A stretch of 60,641 bases of DNA from Betaproteobacteria bacterium (GCA_029863175.1 JAOTVX010000019.1:1-60641); one strand, 5' to 3'. Positions 8,980-17,996 are shown, counted from the first letter of the stretch. Numbers and translations are program-made. The notes: a model not told the origin generated them from the sequence alone.

Positions 8980-9285
8980 TCCGCTGAAGGGGTTATCGCA
9001 CACAGCATGCAGCTCGTCGCCAGGCGCGCGGCGCCGGAATACATTCAGCGCAAGGGGCGCCAAAGCGCGTTCTGGGAGGATCGCTACCACACCACGGCGA
9101 TCGAGGGCGGCGAGCACCTGCGCGCGCGAGTCGGTGAAGCGGGACGAACGTTGGTTAGAGGCGATTGCGGTTGGCAGCCAAGCTTTCGTCGAGATGGTAA
9201 AGCGTGACCTTGGAACCCAGGCGAGGCATCGTGAAGTCGATGAAACAGACGGGACGTGCGTACTGCGCGAGCCGCGAGGCGCTGA
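8980..9285 (+). pseudogene. RAYT transposase remnant (C-terminal half, frameshifted)
   Basis: One frame gives EGVIAHSMQLVARRAAPEYI, then QRKGRQSAFWEDRYHTTAIE, the region after the catalytic Tyr in one class of REP-associated tyrosine transposase. From about 9113 a second frame continues with ESVKRDERWLEAIAVGSQAF, then VEMVKRDLG, the family's C-terminal signature. The part between (normally 'LVYIDLNMVRAGVV') is deleted. The N-terminal HUH motif is absent. Not functional. Confidence 0.65.
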
Positions 9286-9291
9286 TCCGGC

Positions 9292-10494
9292 CTACTCGCT
9301 GCGCAGCGCTTCGACCGGGTTGAGGCGCGCAGCGCGGCGCGCGGGCAGCACGCCCGCGGCGAGCCCCACGGCGACCGCCATAAGCTCGGCGGCGAGCGCG
9401 TAGCTCCAGGGCGTGTGCACCGGCAGCGCAGGCAGCGCGAAACGGAGTGCGGCCGCGACTGCCCAGCCGAGCCCAAGTCCGGCGGCGCCGCCCGCTGCCG
9501 CGAGCAGCGCTGCCTCGCCGAGGAAAATCATCAGCACGGCGTGCTGCGTCGCGCCGAGCGCTCGCAGCAGCCCGATCTCGGAGGTGCGCTCGGCCACCGC
9601 GATCGTGAGGATCGTGAGGATGCCGACGCCCCCGACGAGAAGCGACACGCCCGCAATGGCGGCGACGGCGAAGGTGATCGCGTCGAGCACCGTGCCGAAC
9701 ACTTCCAGCATCTTTTCCTGCGGCGTGATGGTGAAATCCTCGCTGCCATGACGCGCGCTCAGGATCTGCCGGATGCCCTCGACCACCTCGTCCAGCGGGG
9801 CGGTCGGCTCGTAGATGACATCGACCTCCATGAGGCTCTCGCGGTTGAACATGTCGAGCGCGCGCCCCGTGGGGATATACACCGCGTCGTCGAGATCGAA
9901 CCCCAGCACCTGCCCCTTCGATTCCATTACGCCGATGACGCGATAGCGCTCGCCGCCGACGCGGATGCGTGCACCGAGCGGATTCCCGGCGCCGAACAGT
10001 TCGCGCGCGACCTTCGCGCCGAGCACGACGAAGGCGCGCGCCGCGCGCGGATCGTCGTCGGGCAGGAACTTGCCCGCGGCGACCCGCATACGGAAGGCCT
10101 CGGAGAAGTGGTGTCCGACCCCGTACAGCGTCACTCGCCGCGATTTTCCCGCGACCGTGACTTCGCCGTTGCCCTGCACGACCGGCACCGTGAGCAGCGC
10201 GTGCGGCGCGCGGCGCAGCGCGATCGCGTCGTCGATCGACAGCGGCCGGATCGTGTTGAACATGCCGAGCGGCGCGCCGCCGTGCGTCTGCGTGCGTCCC
10301 GGCGAGATGCCGATGATGTGGGTGCCGAACTGGGTGAACTCGCTCACCACGAAGCGGTGCAGCCCCTCGCCGATCGAGGTGAGCAGGATCACCGCCGCGA
10401 TGCCGACCGCGATGCCGAGCGCGGTGAGAAAGGCGCGCAGCCGGTGCGAGGCGAGCGACCGGGTGGTGAATCGGATGAAATCGGCGACGAGCAT
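9292..10494 (-). CDS. ABC transporter permease, FtsX/MacB type (second permease)
   Basis: 400 residues. A transmembrane helix at the N-terminus (LRAFLTALGIAVGIAAVILL) is followed by a MacB-type periplasmic core (about 45-265) and three C-terminal helices with the FtsX region AERTSEIGLLRALGATQ. The C-terminus PARRAARLNPVEALRSE is typical of the family. The ATG at 10494 is 2 nt after the stop of the preceding permease gene. It is the last gene of a four-gene operon (adaptor, ATPase, two permeases). The likely role is mechanotransmission-type export or extrusion across the envelope; the substrate is unknown. Confidence 0.85.
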   Translation of the reverse strand: MLVADFIRFTTRSLASHRLRAFLTALGIAVGIAAVILLTSIGEGLHRFVVSEFTQFGTHIIGISPGRTQTHGGAPLGMFNTIRPLSIDDAIALRRAPHALLTVPVVQGNGEVTVAGKSRRVTLYGVGHHFSEAFRMRVAAGKFLPDDDPRAARAFVVLGAKVARELFGAGNPLGARIRVGGERYRVIGVMESKGQVLGFDLDDAVYIPTGRALDMFNRESLMEVDVIYEPTAPLDEVVEGIRQILSARHGSEDFTITPQEKMLEVFGTVLDAITFAVAAIAGVSLLVGGVGILTILTIAVAERTSEIGLLRALGATQHAVLMIFLGEAALLAAAGGAAGLGLGWAVAAALRFALPALPVHTPWSYALAAELMAVAVGLAAGVLPARRAARLNPVEALRSE

Positions 10495-10496
10495 GG

Positions 10497-11705
10497 CTAA
10501 CGCCTCGAAAGCGCCGCGACCGGATCGAGCTTCGCGGCGCGCGCCGCAGGGGCCACGGTGAACAGTGCAGCCGTGACGATCGCCGTGAGCGGTGCGGCGG
10601 CCATCGCCCACCACGGGGCGGCGAAGGGGATCTGCGGGTAGATCTGGGCGACGAGCCACTCGCCCGCCTTGCCTGCACCGAGCCCGATCGTCGCGCCGCC
10701 GAGGGCGAGCAGCACGGCCTCGGTGAAGAACGTAAGCTTGATCTGGACGCCGGTGGCGCCGATCGCCTTGAGGAGCCCGATCTCGCGCCGGCGCTGGGTC
10801 ACCGCGATGAGCATCACGTTCATGATGAGGATTCCCGCCACGGCGAGGCTGATCGCGGCGATCCCGCCGACTGCGAGCGTGAGCGCGCGCAGAATGCGGT
10901 CGAAAGTCGCGAGCACCGCGTCCTGTGTGATCACCGTCACGTCGCGCTCTCCCTCATGGCGCTCGCGCAGGATTTCGATCACGTCCTCCTTGGCCGGGAC
11001 CACCTGCTCGCGGCTCTTCGCCTCGATGAGGATCCGGAACAGCGACTCCGAGTTGAACAGCGCCTGCGCGGCCGAGACGGGCACGATTACGATCTCGTCG
11101 GTATTGAATCCGAGCGACTGGCCCTGGTGCGCCATGATCCCGATGACCCGGAAGCGCCGGTCGCCGATGCGCAGCCACTCGCCGAGCGCGGCGCGCGTGC
11201 CGAACAGCTCCTCGCGCAGCTTGGCGCCGATGACGCACTCCGGCGCAGCGTGGCGCGGATCGCCCGGCGGCAGGAACCGGCCCTGCGAAACCGACATGCG
11301 GCGCACCTCGAGGAGCTCCGCCGTCGAGCCGAGCACCGGGGATTCGCGCAGCTTCGCGCCAAAGCGCACCTCGCCCGCGCCAACGATGAGCGGCGCGATT
11401 GACTTGACCGCGCGGCTCCGCGCGAGCGCGAGCGCGTCGTCGAGCGTCAAGTCGCGCGGCGTCTCGCCGGTCAGAAACCCGGGCATTCCGCCCGAGGTCT
11501 CGGATCGGCCGGGAATCACGATCACGAGGTTCGTCCCGAGCGCGCCGAACTGGTCGAGCACGTAGCGCCGCGCGCCTTCGCCGAGCGCGCTTACGACCAC
11601 CACTGCGGCGACACCGATGCCCATCGCGAGCAGAATCAGGAGCGTGCGACCGCGGTTGCCGGCGACGATGGTCCAGGCGAAAGCGAAAAGGTCGGTGGGG
11701 CGCAT
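10497..11705 (-). CDS. ABC transporter permease, FtsX/MacB type (first permease)
   Basis: 402 residues with the same layout as its downstream neighbour: N-terminal helix (LLILLAMGIGVAAVVVVSAL), MacB-type periplasmic domain, then three helices with TQRRREIGLLKAIGATGVQI and the terminal PAARAAKLDPVAALSRR. MacB-type systems often use one dimeric permease fused to the ATPase; here two distinct permeases probably pair as a heterodimer with the separate ATPase. The gene follows the ATPase gene by 54 nt and abuts the second permease. Confidence 0.85.
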   Translation of the reverse strand: MRPTDLFAFAWTIVAGNRGRTLLILLAMGIGVAAVVVVSALGEGARRYVLDQFGALGTNLVIVIPGRSETSGGMPGFLTGETPRDLTLDDALALARSRAVKSIAPLIVGAGEVRFGAKLRESPVLGSTAELLEVRRMSVSQGRFLPPGDPRHAAPECVIGAKLREELFGTRAALGEWLRIGDRRFRVIGIMAHQGQSLGFNTDEIVIVPVSAAQALFNSESLFRILIEAKSREQVVPAKEDVIEILRERHEGERDVTVITQDAVLATFDRILRALTLAVGGIAAISLAVAGILIMNVMLIAVTQRRREIGLLKAIGATGVQIKLTFFTEAVLLALGGATIGLGAGKAGEWLVAQIYPQIPFAAPWWAMAAAPLTAIVTAALFTVAPAARAAKLDPVAALSRR

Positions 11706-11759
11706 CGCGTTCTTTAGATTCAGCGCTTCAACACGGTCGGATCGAAACAGCCCTCCGGT

Positions 11760-12437
11760 TCATTCCGTCTTGGCATCGCTCACGATCCTGCCGTCAACCA
11801 TGCGCAGCGTGCGCTTCGCGCGGCTGCCGATCTCCGGATCGTGCGTGACCACGAGGAGCGTCCCCCCGCCCGCGTGCAGCTTCTCCAGCAGGTTCAGGAC
11901 CTCCTGTCCGCTGTGGCGATCGAGGTTGCCGGTGGGCTCATCGGCGAGGATCACGCCGGGGCGCATCGACATGGCGCGCGCAATCGCGACGCGCTGGCAC
12001 TGCCCGCCGGAGAGCTGATCGGGCCGGTGCCGGGCGCGATCCTCCAGCCCGTACTCGTGCAGCAGGGCATCGAGCCGGCGCTCGCGCTCGGCAGGGTCAA
12101 TGCCCGCGAGCACCATCGGCAGGGTGATGTTTTGTGCCGCGGTGAGACGCGGCACAAGGTGAAAGAACTGGAACACGAAGCCCATTTTCTCGCGCCGCAC
12201 GCGCGCGAGCTCGTCGTCGCCGAGCCCCGTGACGTCGCTGCCATCGAGTACGTAGGAGCCGGCGTTCGGCCGGTCGAGCAGGCCGATGAGGTTGAGGAGG
12301 GTCGACTTGCCCGAGCCCGAGGGTCCCATGATCGAAAGGTACTCGCTCTGCCCGATGGCGAGGTCGACCGAGCGCAGGGCATGCACTTCCTCGTCGCCGA
12401 CGACGAAGACGCGCTCGATGCCGCTCAGCTTGATCAT
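11760..12437 (-). CDS. ABC transporter ATP-binding protein, LolD/MacB type
   Basis: 225 residues. Walker A GPSGSGKST (about 38-46), Q-loop FQFFHLVPRLT, signature LSGGQCQRVAIARA, Walker B VILADEPTGNLD and switch His in VVTHDPEI are all present, so it should be an active ATPase. The single-domain length fits LolD/MacB-subfamily ATPases that drive FtsX-type permeases. The start ATG at 12437 lies 10 nt after the adaptor stop. It is the energising subunit of the 9.3-13.6 kb operon. Confidence 0.9.
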   Translation of the reverse strand: MIKLSGIERVFVVGDEEVHALRSVDLAIGQSEYLSIMGPSGSGKSTLLNLIGLLDRPNAGSYVLDGSDVTGLGDDELARVRREKMGFVFQFFHLVPRLTAAQNITLPMVLAGIDPAERERRLDALLHEYGLEDRARHRPDQLSGGQCQRVAIARAMSMRPGVILADEPTGNLDRHSGQEVLNLLEKLHAGGGTLLVVTHDPEIGSRAKRTLRMVDGRIVSDAKTE

Positions 12438-12447
12438 TGCGCGCAGA

Positions 12448-13635
12448 TCACTTCGCGGCGGTGTCCTTCGTTTCCACGACGGCGTGCACCCCCGCCTTGA
12501 CGCCCTCGCGATCGAGCGACGTGACCACGCGGTCCCCGCGCGCGAGGCCCGATCGCACTTCGGTGTACTCCCAGTTCGACAGCCCGATGTCGACGCGGCG
12601 CTCCTCGAGCACGCCCGAGTCTCCGAGCGCGAGTACCCGGTTGCCGGGCATGAGCGCCGAGGTCGGGATACGCGTCACCCCGTCGCGCCCCTCGATCACG
12701 ATCTCGATGTCGGCGCTGTAGCCGACGAGCAGATGGCGCGCCTCGCGGGGATCGTCGAACTCCACTTCCACCTCGACCGTGCGCGCCTGTTTCTCGAGTG
12801 CGAGGACGTACGGCGCGATGCGCCGCACGTGCCCCTTGAAGTTCCGGCCGCGGTACGCATCGAGCGTGATGCGCCCGGACATGCCGACCTTGAGCCGCGC
12901 GGCGTCGACCTCGTCGATCGGCGCCGAGACGTACAGGCACGAGTCGTCGATGAGATCCACCGCGGGCAGCGTCGGGATCCCGGGCGGCGAGGGCGTAAGG
13001 TACTCGCCCACCTCGCCGTTCACCTCGGCGACGACGCCGGCGAACGGCGCGCGCAGCACGGTGCGGCTGGTATCGGCCTTCGCCGCGTCGATCCGCGCTT
13101 CGGCCTCCCCCACCTGCGCGTGCGCCGATTCGCACGCCGCCATGCGCGCCTTGGCATCCGAATCAGCGCGCTCGGCAAGCTGCTCCGAGGTGAAGTTCTG
13201 CGCGCGCAGCTCGCGCGTGCGCTTTGCTTCGCTCGCCGCAATCTCGGCGAGCTGGCAGGCCTCTCGAGCGCGCGCCTTCGCGGTCGCGAGCTGCGCGCGC
13301 GCCACGCGCTCGCGCGCGGTCAGGTCCTCGTTCCAGAGCTCCACCAGCAGGTCGTCGCGCCCGACGCGCATGCCTTCCTTCACCGGAAGCTTCGCAATCC
13401 GCCCGCCTGCGGGCGGCGCGAGCTTGGCGCGCCGGCAGGCGGTGACCGAGCCCGCGCGGGTGTTCGCGACGGTGGTCTCGACGCGGCCTACCGAGGCCGT
13501 CGCGACGAGCACGGCGACGGGCTTGGGACGCGTCGCCTTCCATAGCCCCCAGCCGGCGACCAGCGCGATCGCGACGACGATGACGACGCGCTTCAGCAGG
13601 CGGGTCCGGCTCTCGGGCGGGATCGGGGAGGCCAC
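12448..13635 (-). CDS. HlyD/MacA-like periplasmic adaptor protein
   Basis: About 395 residues from the GTG at 13635. One N-terminal membrane anchor (VVIVVAIALVAGWGLW), a biotinyl-lipoyl-like half motif (LAPPAGGRIAKLPVKEGMRV), a long coiled-coil hairpin rich in Ala/Glu/Arg (about 105-195), the second lipoyl half (LRAPFAGVVAEVNGEVGEYL) and beta-barrel/membrane-proximal domains make it a membrane-fusion protein. It is first in the operon and should link the ABC permeases to an outer-membrane channel, none of which is encoded nearby. The frame is open to a TTG at 13743, but the extra 36 residues look like translated repeat DNA and lack an SD, so I prefer the GTG. Confidence 0.82.
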   Translation of the reverse strand: MASPIPPESRTRLLKRVVIVVAIALVAGWGLWKATRPKPVAVLVATASVGRVETTVANTRAGSVTACRRAKLAPPAGGRIAKLPVKEGMRVGRDDLLVELWNEDLTARERVARAQLATAKARAREACQLAEIAASEAKRTRELRAQNFTSEQLAERADSDAKARMAACESAHAQVGEAEARIDAAKADTSRTVLRAPFAGVVAEVNGEVGEYLTPSPPGIPTLPAVDLIDDSCLYVSAPIDEVDAARLKVGMSGRITLDAYRGRNFKGHVRRIAPYVLALEKQARTVEVEVEFDDPREARHLLVGYSADIEIVIEGRDGVTRIPTSALMPGNRVLALGDSGVLEERRVDIGLSNWEYTEVRSGLARGDRVVTSLDREGVKAGVHAVVETKDTAAK

Positions 13636-13774
13636 CTTGGCATTATCGGGCCGCAACCCGCCGCGGAATTGATCTGGCGCAAGCAGCGCATCAAGGCCGA
13701 AGCCGGGTCGCGAAGCCAGCGAAGCCGGGTCGGACCTGCGCAACGCTTTGATTCAAGGAAGTAAGAACGTCAAA

Positions 13775-13835
13775 AGAAGTCATTGCACAAGGCATGCAAC
13801 TCGTCGCCGGGCGGCGAACGCCGCTGACGGTTCTT
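13775..13835 (+). pseudogene. Short RAYT transposase fragment
   Basis: Reads EVIAQGMQLVAGRRTP, matching the VIAHSMQLVARR segment of the RAYT remnant at 8980-9285 at both protein and DNA level. Only about 60 bases survive. The surrounding 13636-13874 is otherwise non-coding and includes a short repeated word (gcgaagccgggtcg). Confidence 0.5.
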
Positions 13836-13874
13836 TTCCGGAGGCGCCACGCCATCGCATCCTTCGCCCCGAAC

Positions 13875-14558
13875 CTATTCCCGGACCACCTTCTGTTCGA
13901 CGGTCTTCCAGTTGCCCTCGATCCGTTCCATTACCGTCCACCGATAGGCCCCGGGCTTCGAATACTCCTTCAGCTCCTTCCGCACGAGTACCGGCTTGCC
14001 CTCGATGACCGAGTAGATGTCGGTCCCGTAGCGGGTCGCGCCGTCGCGCCACGCGGAGCGTATGCGCCCGGTCTTGCGGTCGAAGACCGGGGAGGCGATC
14101 GCGTCCAGCTCGGCGGCTCGAACGAACCGCGCCGACGCGGGATCGAACAGCCAGTTGAGATACGGGACGTTCGGACCGGCCGGCGGAAACTCCACGATAC
14201 GGAGGTCGCCATAGTCGTCGAAGTTCATGTCCAGCACCTCGAGCCTGGGGGAGTTGTCGGAAATCGGAGTCTCGGTTTCGAGACCCTCGATGACCTGAAC
14301 CGGTTCGGCCGCCGCGCCACGCCGGATCTCGATCCGCTCGACGCGGTAGATCCCGCCGGACGCGTCCAGGGGCTGCCCGCGCAACGTGAAGAAAAACTCC
14401 GGGAGATTGGGATGGATGCTCGCCCGGAGCGTCGGACCGACCCGGCCAACGTGTTCGCTGGGCGCGCGCCCGGCCGGCGCCTCTCCAGAGGAGTCCGCGC
14501 AGCCCCACGCCGCAAGGCACAGCAAAGACCCCGCGAGCCGGAAACCCAGGTTCCCCAT
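13875..14558 (-). CDS. XAC2610-type lipoprotein, probable lysozyme inhibitor/immunity protein
   Basis: 227 residues. A lipoprotein signal ends at Cys20 (LLCLAAWGC). The middle holds a beta-propeller/EF-loop-like signature, LEVLDMNFDDYGDLRIVEF, followed by YLNWLFDPASARFV and SPVFDRKTGRIRSAWRDGA. This is the pattern of the XAC2610 family; the Xanthomonas founder is a periplasmic lipoprotein that inhibits a GH19 lysozyme effector. Here the gene starts immediately after the TAA of a GH19 lysozyme gene (TAA-ATG), reproducing that arrangement. The family match is from recognisable motifs; the inhibitor role is inferred from the neighbour. Confidence 0.7.
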   Translation of the reverse strand: MGNLGFRLAGSLLCLAAWGCADSSGEAPAGRAPSEHVGRVGPTLRASIHPNLPEFFFTLRGQPLDASGGIYRVERIEIRRGAAAEPVQVIEGLETETPISDNSPRLEVLDMNFDDYGDLRIVEFPPAGPNVPYLNWLFDPASARFVRAAELDAIASPVFDRKTGRIRSAWRDGATRYGTDIYSVIEGKPVLVRKELKEYSKPGAYRWTVMERIEGNWKTVEQKVVRE

Positions 14559-15350
14559 TTACTTGATGCCCAGCACGGCCTTCGCCCTGACCAGATACTC
14601 GATCCGGTCGTCCAGGCCGTTGTAACCCCCGTTGATCCGCCGCGTCACTTCCTTGACGTCGTCCTTGTCGGCAAACCGGTTGAGCTTTCTCTTGTCCCAG
14701 AACCAGCAGGCGACATCGATCGCAACGAAGGGGTCGGTGGCCACCTTCGTGGGATTGGCGACGTAGTCCACGCCCGAGTCCTTGCTGTACTCGGTGTAGT
14801 TCGCCCGCCCGGTAAGCTGGATCAGGCCCCGGCCCTTGAACCGTCTGCCGTCACCGGCGCGCGTGTTGCCCAGATCGGCCCGACCCTCATAGGCCGAGCC
14901 GTCGGCGATCTCCTCGGCGTAGCGGAAGGAGGCGGTCTCGTGGCCTATCTGCGCCAGGAAGTGCGCCATGCGGAGGGGCTTGGTGATGTCGTATTTTTTC
15001 ATGCCCTTGACCAGTGGCTCGTAGTAGCGGTCGATCTTGGCCGGAAGAGCCCTCGGCATCACCACTGACAGCTTCTCCTTCGAGGGACCGGGCGGCAGCC
15101 CTTTGAGCAGCGCCTGTACCGTCTTGTCGCCTGGCACCATCATGCCGTCCGATGACTTCAGCTTCATGACCTGCTTCTCGAATTTCTCGAGAGCCTGAAT
15201 GGTGTTGGGCCCGATCCTACCGTCGGCCGTGAGCTTGCGTGGCTTGGGATCGGGAAAGCGAGGCAAGTTGAGGTTGAACAAGATCTGGAACACCATGACA
15301 TCGGTCAGATCGTTTTGCCCGCTGTGACCCACGCTCTTGACGATGCACAT
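14559..15350 (-). CDS. GH19 lysozyme/endolysin-like effector with peptidoglycan-binding domain
   Basis: 263 residues. Residues about 5-70 are a peptidoglycan-binding-like domain (LTADGRIGPNTIQALEKFEK). Residues about 110-260 are a GH19 domain with RMAHFLAQIGHETASFRYAE (catalytic Glu in GHE) and GDGRRFKGRGLIQLTGRANY. It should cleave glycan strands of peptidoglycan. No Sec signal is present. The ATG at 15350 has AGGAG 6 nt upstream; the longer TTG start is rejected. The downstream gene encodes an XAC2610-type lipoprotein, the arrangement of an antibacterial effector and its self-protection protein. No type IV-secretion XVIPCD tail is visible, so the export route is open. Confidence 0.8.
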   Translation of the reverse strand: MCIVKSVGHSGQNDLTDVMVFQILFNLNLPRFPDPKPRKLTADGRIGPNTIQALEKFEKQVMKLKSSDGMMVPGDKTVQALLKGLPPGPSKEKLSVVMPRALPAKIDRYYEPLVKGMKKYDITKPLRMAHFLAQIGHETASFRYAEEIADGSAYEGRADLGNTRAGDGRRFKGRGLIQLTGRANYTEYSKDSGVDYVANPTKVATDPFVAIDVACWFWDKRKLNRFADKDDVKEVTRRINGGYNGLDDRIEYLVRAKAVLGIK

Positions 15351-15580
15351 ACGTAACTCCTGGATCGGCTGGCGAGACAATAAATGAATAAAAGGGGTCA
15401 GCGTAACTTTTTCATGGCGCAGCCTTCGCGCTTGATGAACATCTTACACTGCCCCCCAGAACCCAAAGTCCACGAGGTAGATCAGGCTCGACCGCGTTTA
15501 TCGTTGGGTAGCGCCATAGTCGCCGCGCCTCGTGTGGCTGGGTAATCGATGTTCTTGATCGTGAACCGCGGCGCGCGGCC

Positions 15581-16609
15581 TCATACCCTGCGCACCTTCA
15601 CCGAGTAGTTCCCCATCCCGCTGCGGGTGTTGTAGTGCCTCACCTGCACGAAGTAGTCGCCCGCGACCAGGTTGACGGTGATGCGCGCGTTGGTGTCGAC
15701 GCCGCTGTCGTCATCCTCGGCAATCAGCGCCGTCTCGCTGCCCGGGCCGAACAGCTTCATCACCACGTCGGTCGGTCCCCTCGTGTCGACCACGTAGCGC
15801 CCGTCCCGATTGGCCGTGAATCGGAAGATGTCCTCTTCGCCGGCCTTGCCGATGGAGGCGCGCGTGCGCCGTTTCGCGTTCACCTCCAATACCTTCGCGG
15901 TGGCCACGGTCCCACCCCCGCCGGGGTACATCTTCGCCCCGGCGACGAACGCCTTGTCCAGGCGCGAAAGCACTTCATTCGCCTTAGTACCGACGCCGTT
16001 CCGCGTCCACTCGGCAGGGAAGAAATAGAGCATGATCGAGTCGGGATCGAACGCTGTGCCGTTGATCTGGTTCGCGGCGTACTTGCGCAGGATATTGTGG
16101 CGGGAGGTGTCCGCATCCCAGAAATTGGGCGACTTCGCCATCTCCCGGATCACGACATCCTCGTTCCAGAGAATCCCCCCATGAGGGCTCTGATGCTCGT
16201 GCGCGAGCCCGATGGCGTGCCCGAACTCGTGCGCCGCGGTGCCGCCGTCGAGAAACCCCAGGTTCATGGTGGGCTGGTTCAACGGGATATCCCGGCATTC
16301 GGTGCCGATATACGACCACGCGCCGTCCGCGGCGTCGAACGCGATGCGAATCTCGGCGTTAGGGGCATCGTTGAATCGGAATTTGAGATTGGCCACCTGC
16401 GACCACCAGCCCGCCTGCTCACGCGCAATCGCACGCTGTTCGGTGCTGCCGCCTATGAATCGCACACTCAGGGTCGAGCCATTCATCCAGGTAGTGCCGA
16501 TGGGATTGATCGCTCGCACGACGCGACCCGGACCGCGCCGCGTTGGCTGCAGCCGCATCAGGTTTCGCGGAAGGACCCGGTCGATGCAAATCTTCGCTCG
16601 TTCACTCAT
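15581..16609 (-). CDS. Astacin-type zinc metalloprotease with PPC domain
   Basis: 342 residues. The zinc motif HEFGHAIGLAHEHQSP (about 130-145) has the HExxHxxGxxH signature of metzincins with the following Glu of astacins. A Met-turn (DPDSIMLYF) follows about 65 residues later. The C-terminal 85 residues form a pre-peptidase C-terminal (PPC) beta domain with the DDDSGVDTNARI and GDYFVQVRHYN features. A secreted endopeptidase is predicted, yet no signal peptide or propeptide is visible. The ATG at 16609 has GGAGGG 5 nt upstream. Monocistronic as far as seen. Confidence 0.8.
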   Translation of the reverse strand: MSERAKICIDRVLPRNLMRLQPTRRGPGRVVRAINPIGTTWMNGSTLSVRFIGGSTEQRAIAREQAGWWSQVANLKFRFNDAPNAEIRIAFDAADGAWSYIGTECRDIPLNQPTMNLGFLDGGTAAHEFGHAIGLAHEHQSPHGGILWNEDVVIREMAKSPNFWDADTSRHNILRKYAANQINGTAFDPDSIMLYFFPAEWTRNGVGTKANEVLSRLDKAFVAGAKMYPGGGGTVATAKVLEVNAKRRTRASIGKAGEEDIFRFTANRDGRYVVDTRGPTDVVMKLFGPGSETALIAEDDDSGVDTNARITVNLVAGDYFVQVRHYNTRSGMGNYSVKVRRV

Positions 16610-16742
16610 ATCACCCTCCACACAATTAACGCAGGACCCGTCGCTTCTTCATGTTGCTCGAGCTGTGCGAATCACGATTCCTTGTCTCGGCCCCCGTTTC
16701 TTGACCCAATTGCCTGCGTCATTTCCGAAACCGCCCTATGCC

Positions 16743-17071
16743 TCATGCCGTGGGAAGCTTGCCGGTCTTGATCAGTCTGGTCAAGCTGTCTCGCGTGGTC
16801 TGGTCGCCGTCGAAACCGCCGCCGGTGCTGCTTTGACTCGCGCCGGCAGGTGAAGACCACGCCCGCACGTTCTTGAGTCCCAGCCGGCCGATATACTGCT
16901 CGAATGATTTTTCCATCCCGACCAGCGCTCATCTCGCTTCATGGTCTCGCGTGTCAGCGCTTCCGTGATCCATCGGCGGTGAGCCCGCTGAAAGTCTGCC
17001 ACGTGCGCGAAGCCACACAACGTGCTCAACTCCGCCAGTTCGATCAATGTATAGCGCTCGGGCGAAATCTT
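16743..17071 (-). pseudogene. RAYT transposase C-terminal remnant (frameshifted)
   Basis: Reads SPERYTLIELAELSTLCGFA, then HRRWITEALTRE and MKRDERW, as in the C-terminal half of RAYT proteins. At about 16920 the reading moves to another frame and continues AVGMEKSFEQYIGRLGLKNV to a TGA at 16743. The N-terminal catalytic part is absent. The flanking words 'gagtctgacccaatt' (about 17170) match the debris seen near other RAYT remnants. Confidence 0.55.
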
Positions 17072-17204
17072 GACTCGATGAGGAAGTCCTTGCAAACAGA
17101 AAAGGTGTAACGTGACTTGGATTGATGCCATCGGTTGTGTCGGCGCATTGTTACGCCCCCGAGAGAAAATCGAGTCTGACCCAATTTCCGCCGCCAGAAC
17201 GCGT

Positions 17205-17996
17205 TTAGGCTGTTGTCTTTTTCTTCTTGGCCACCTTCTTCGTGGCGCCGGCCAGCGACCACATTTTTTGCTTCACTCGTCTCAATTCGTCACCATCTTC
17301 CCCACGGAGCCGATCCCAGAGCGACAGTCCTGCCCGTCGTTCGACTTCTTCCGTCGTGCAGCGGAAACTCGAAAGCGGTTTGCTCTGTTCCGCGTTGGGG
17401 ATCATAAAAGACCACATGTCGAAGCGGCCGGTCTTCCGTTCCGCGAGTACCGACTTGAAGTACCCATGCGGGACGACAACCCTACTCGTGCCGATCACGT
17501 GGATGTCATCATCGACATCGAACAACGGGCCACAAACCGCATAGACCTCGACGTACTGGTCGGTTTGCCTCGCCAGCTGTCTGACCGCCTCCTCGAGCTC
17601 TTTCCAGATTCCACGATTGAAGTTGCGCGCCTGTGGGCTCATGTTGCTGAGGAGAAACGTCTCGCTGTTCAGAACAATCTTCGACCGCCGATCCGCGCTG
17701 GAGACAAGGTGGCCCCGGTCCCACAGAGATTTCTTATCTACGGGGTGCTTCTCGGCGCTGTAATCTTTGAGTGTTGAGCGAAACTTTTCCGGAACACGCA
17801 GATCGATGCGAAAGTTGTCCAATCGAACGAGATTCTCCTTGATCGCAATGTTATCTTCGTCGATGAGCTCCAGAGCCCATCGCGGCTGCCGGAAGAGAAA
17901 GGAGTATCCAACGATATACTGGCGGTTCATGAGGTAGAGGTCCGCCGTCGGGATTCCATATCGCGTCTCGGGTCTAAAACTCGGGATTTCGATCAT
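17205..17996 (-). CDS. DNA/RNA non-specific endonuclease (NUC1 family)
   Basis: 263 residues. The beta-beta-alpha-metal active site is clear: WDRGHLVSSADR (His of DRGH as general base) and NMSPQARNFNRGIWKELE with the metal-binding Asn. It should cleave DNA and RNA without sequence preference. There is no signal peptide, unlike secreted Serratia-type nucleases, so it would act inside the producing cell or be delivered by another route. The ATG at 17996 has GGAGGA 6 nt upstream. It follows the OLD-family ATPase gene by 47 nt on the same strand, suggesting coexpression. The C-terminus is Lys-rich. Confidence 0.85.
   Translation of the reverse strand: MIEIPSFRPETRYGIPTADLYLMNRQYIVGYSFLFRQPRWALELIDEDNIAIKENLVRLDNFRIDLRVPEKFRSTLKDYSAEKHPVDKKSLWDRGHLVSSADRRSKIVLNSETFLLSNMSPQARNFNRGIWKELEEAVRQLARQTDQYVEVYAVCGPLFDVDDDIHVIGTSRVVVPHGYFKSVLAERKTGRFDMWSFMIPNAEQSKPLSSFRCTTEEVERRAGLSLWDRLRGEDGDELRRVKQKMWSLAGATKKVAKKKKTTA

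Noticed and set aside
9155..10678. 507-residue Arg-rich open frame on the minus strand
   Set aside because: Alternative frame of the FtsX-type permease; composition is that of a GC-rich shadow.
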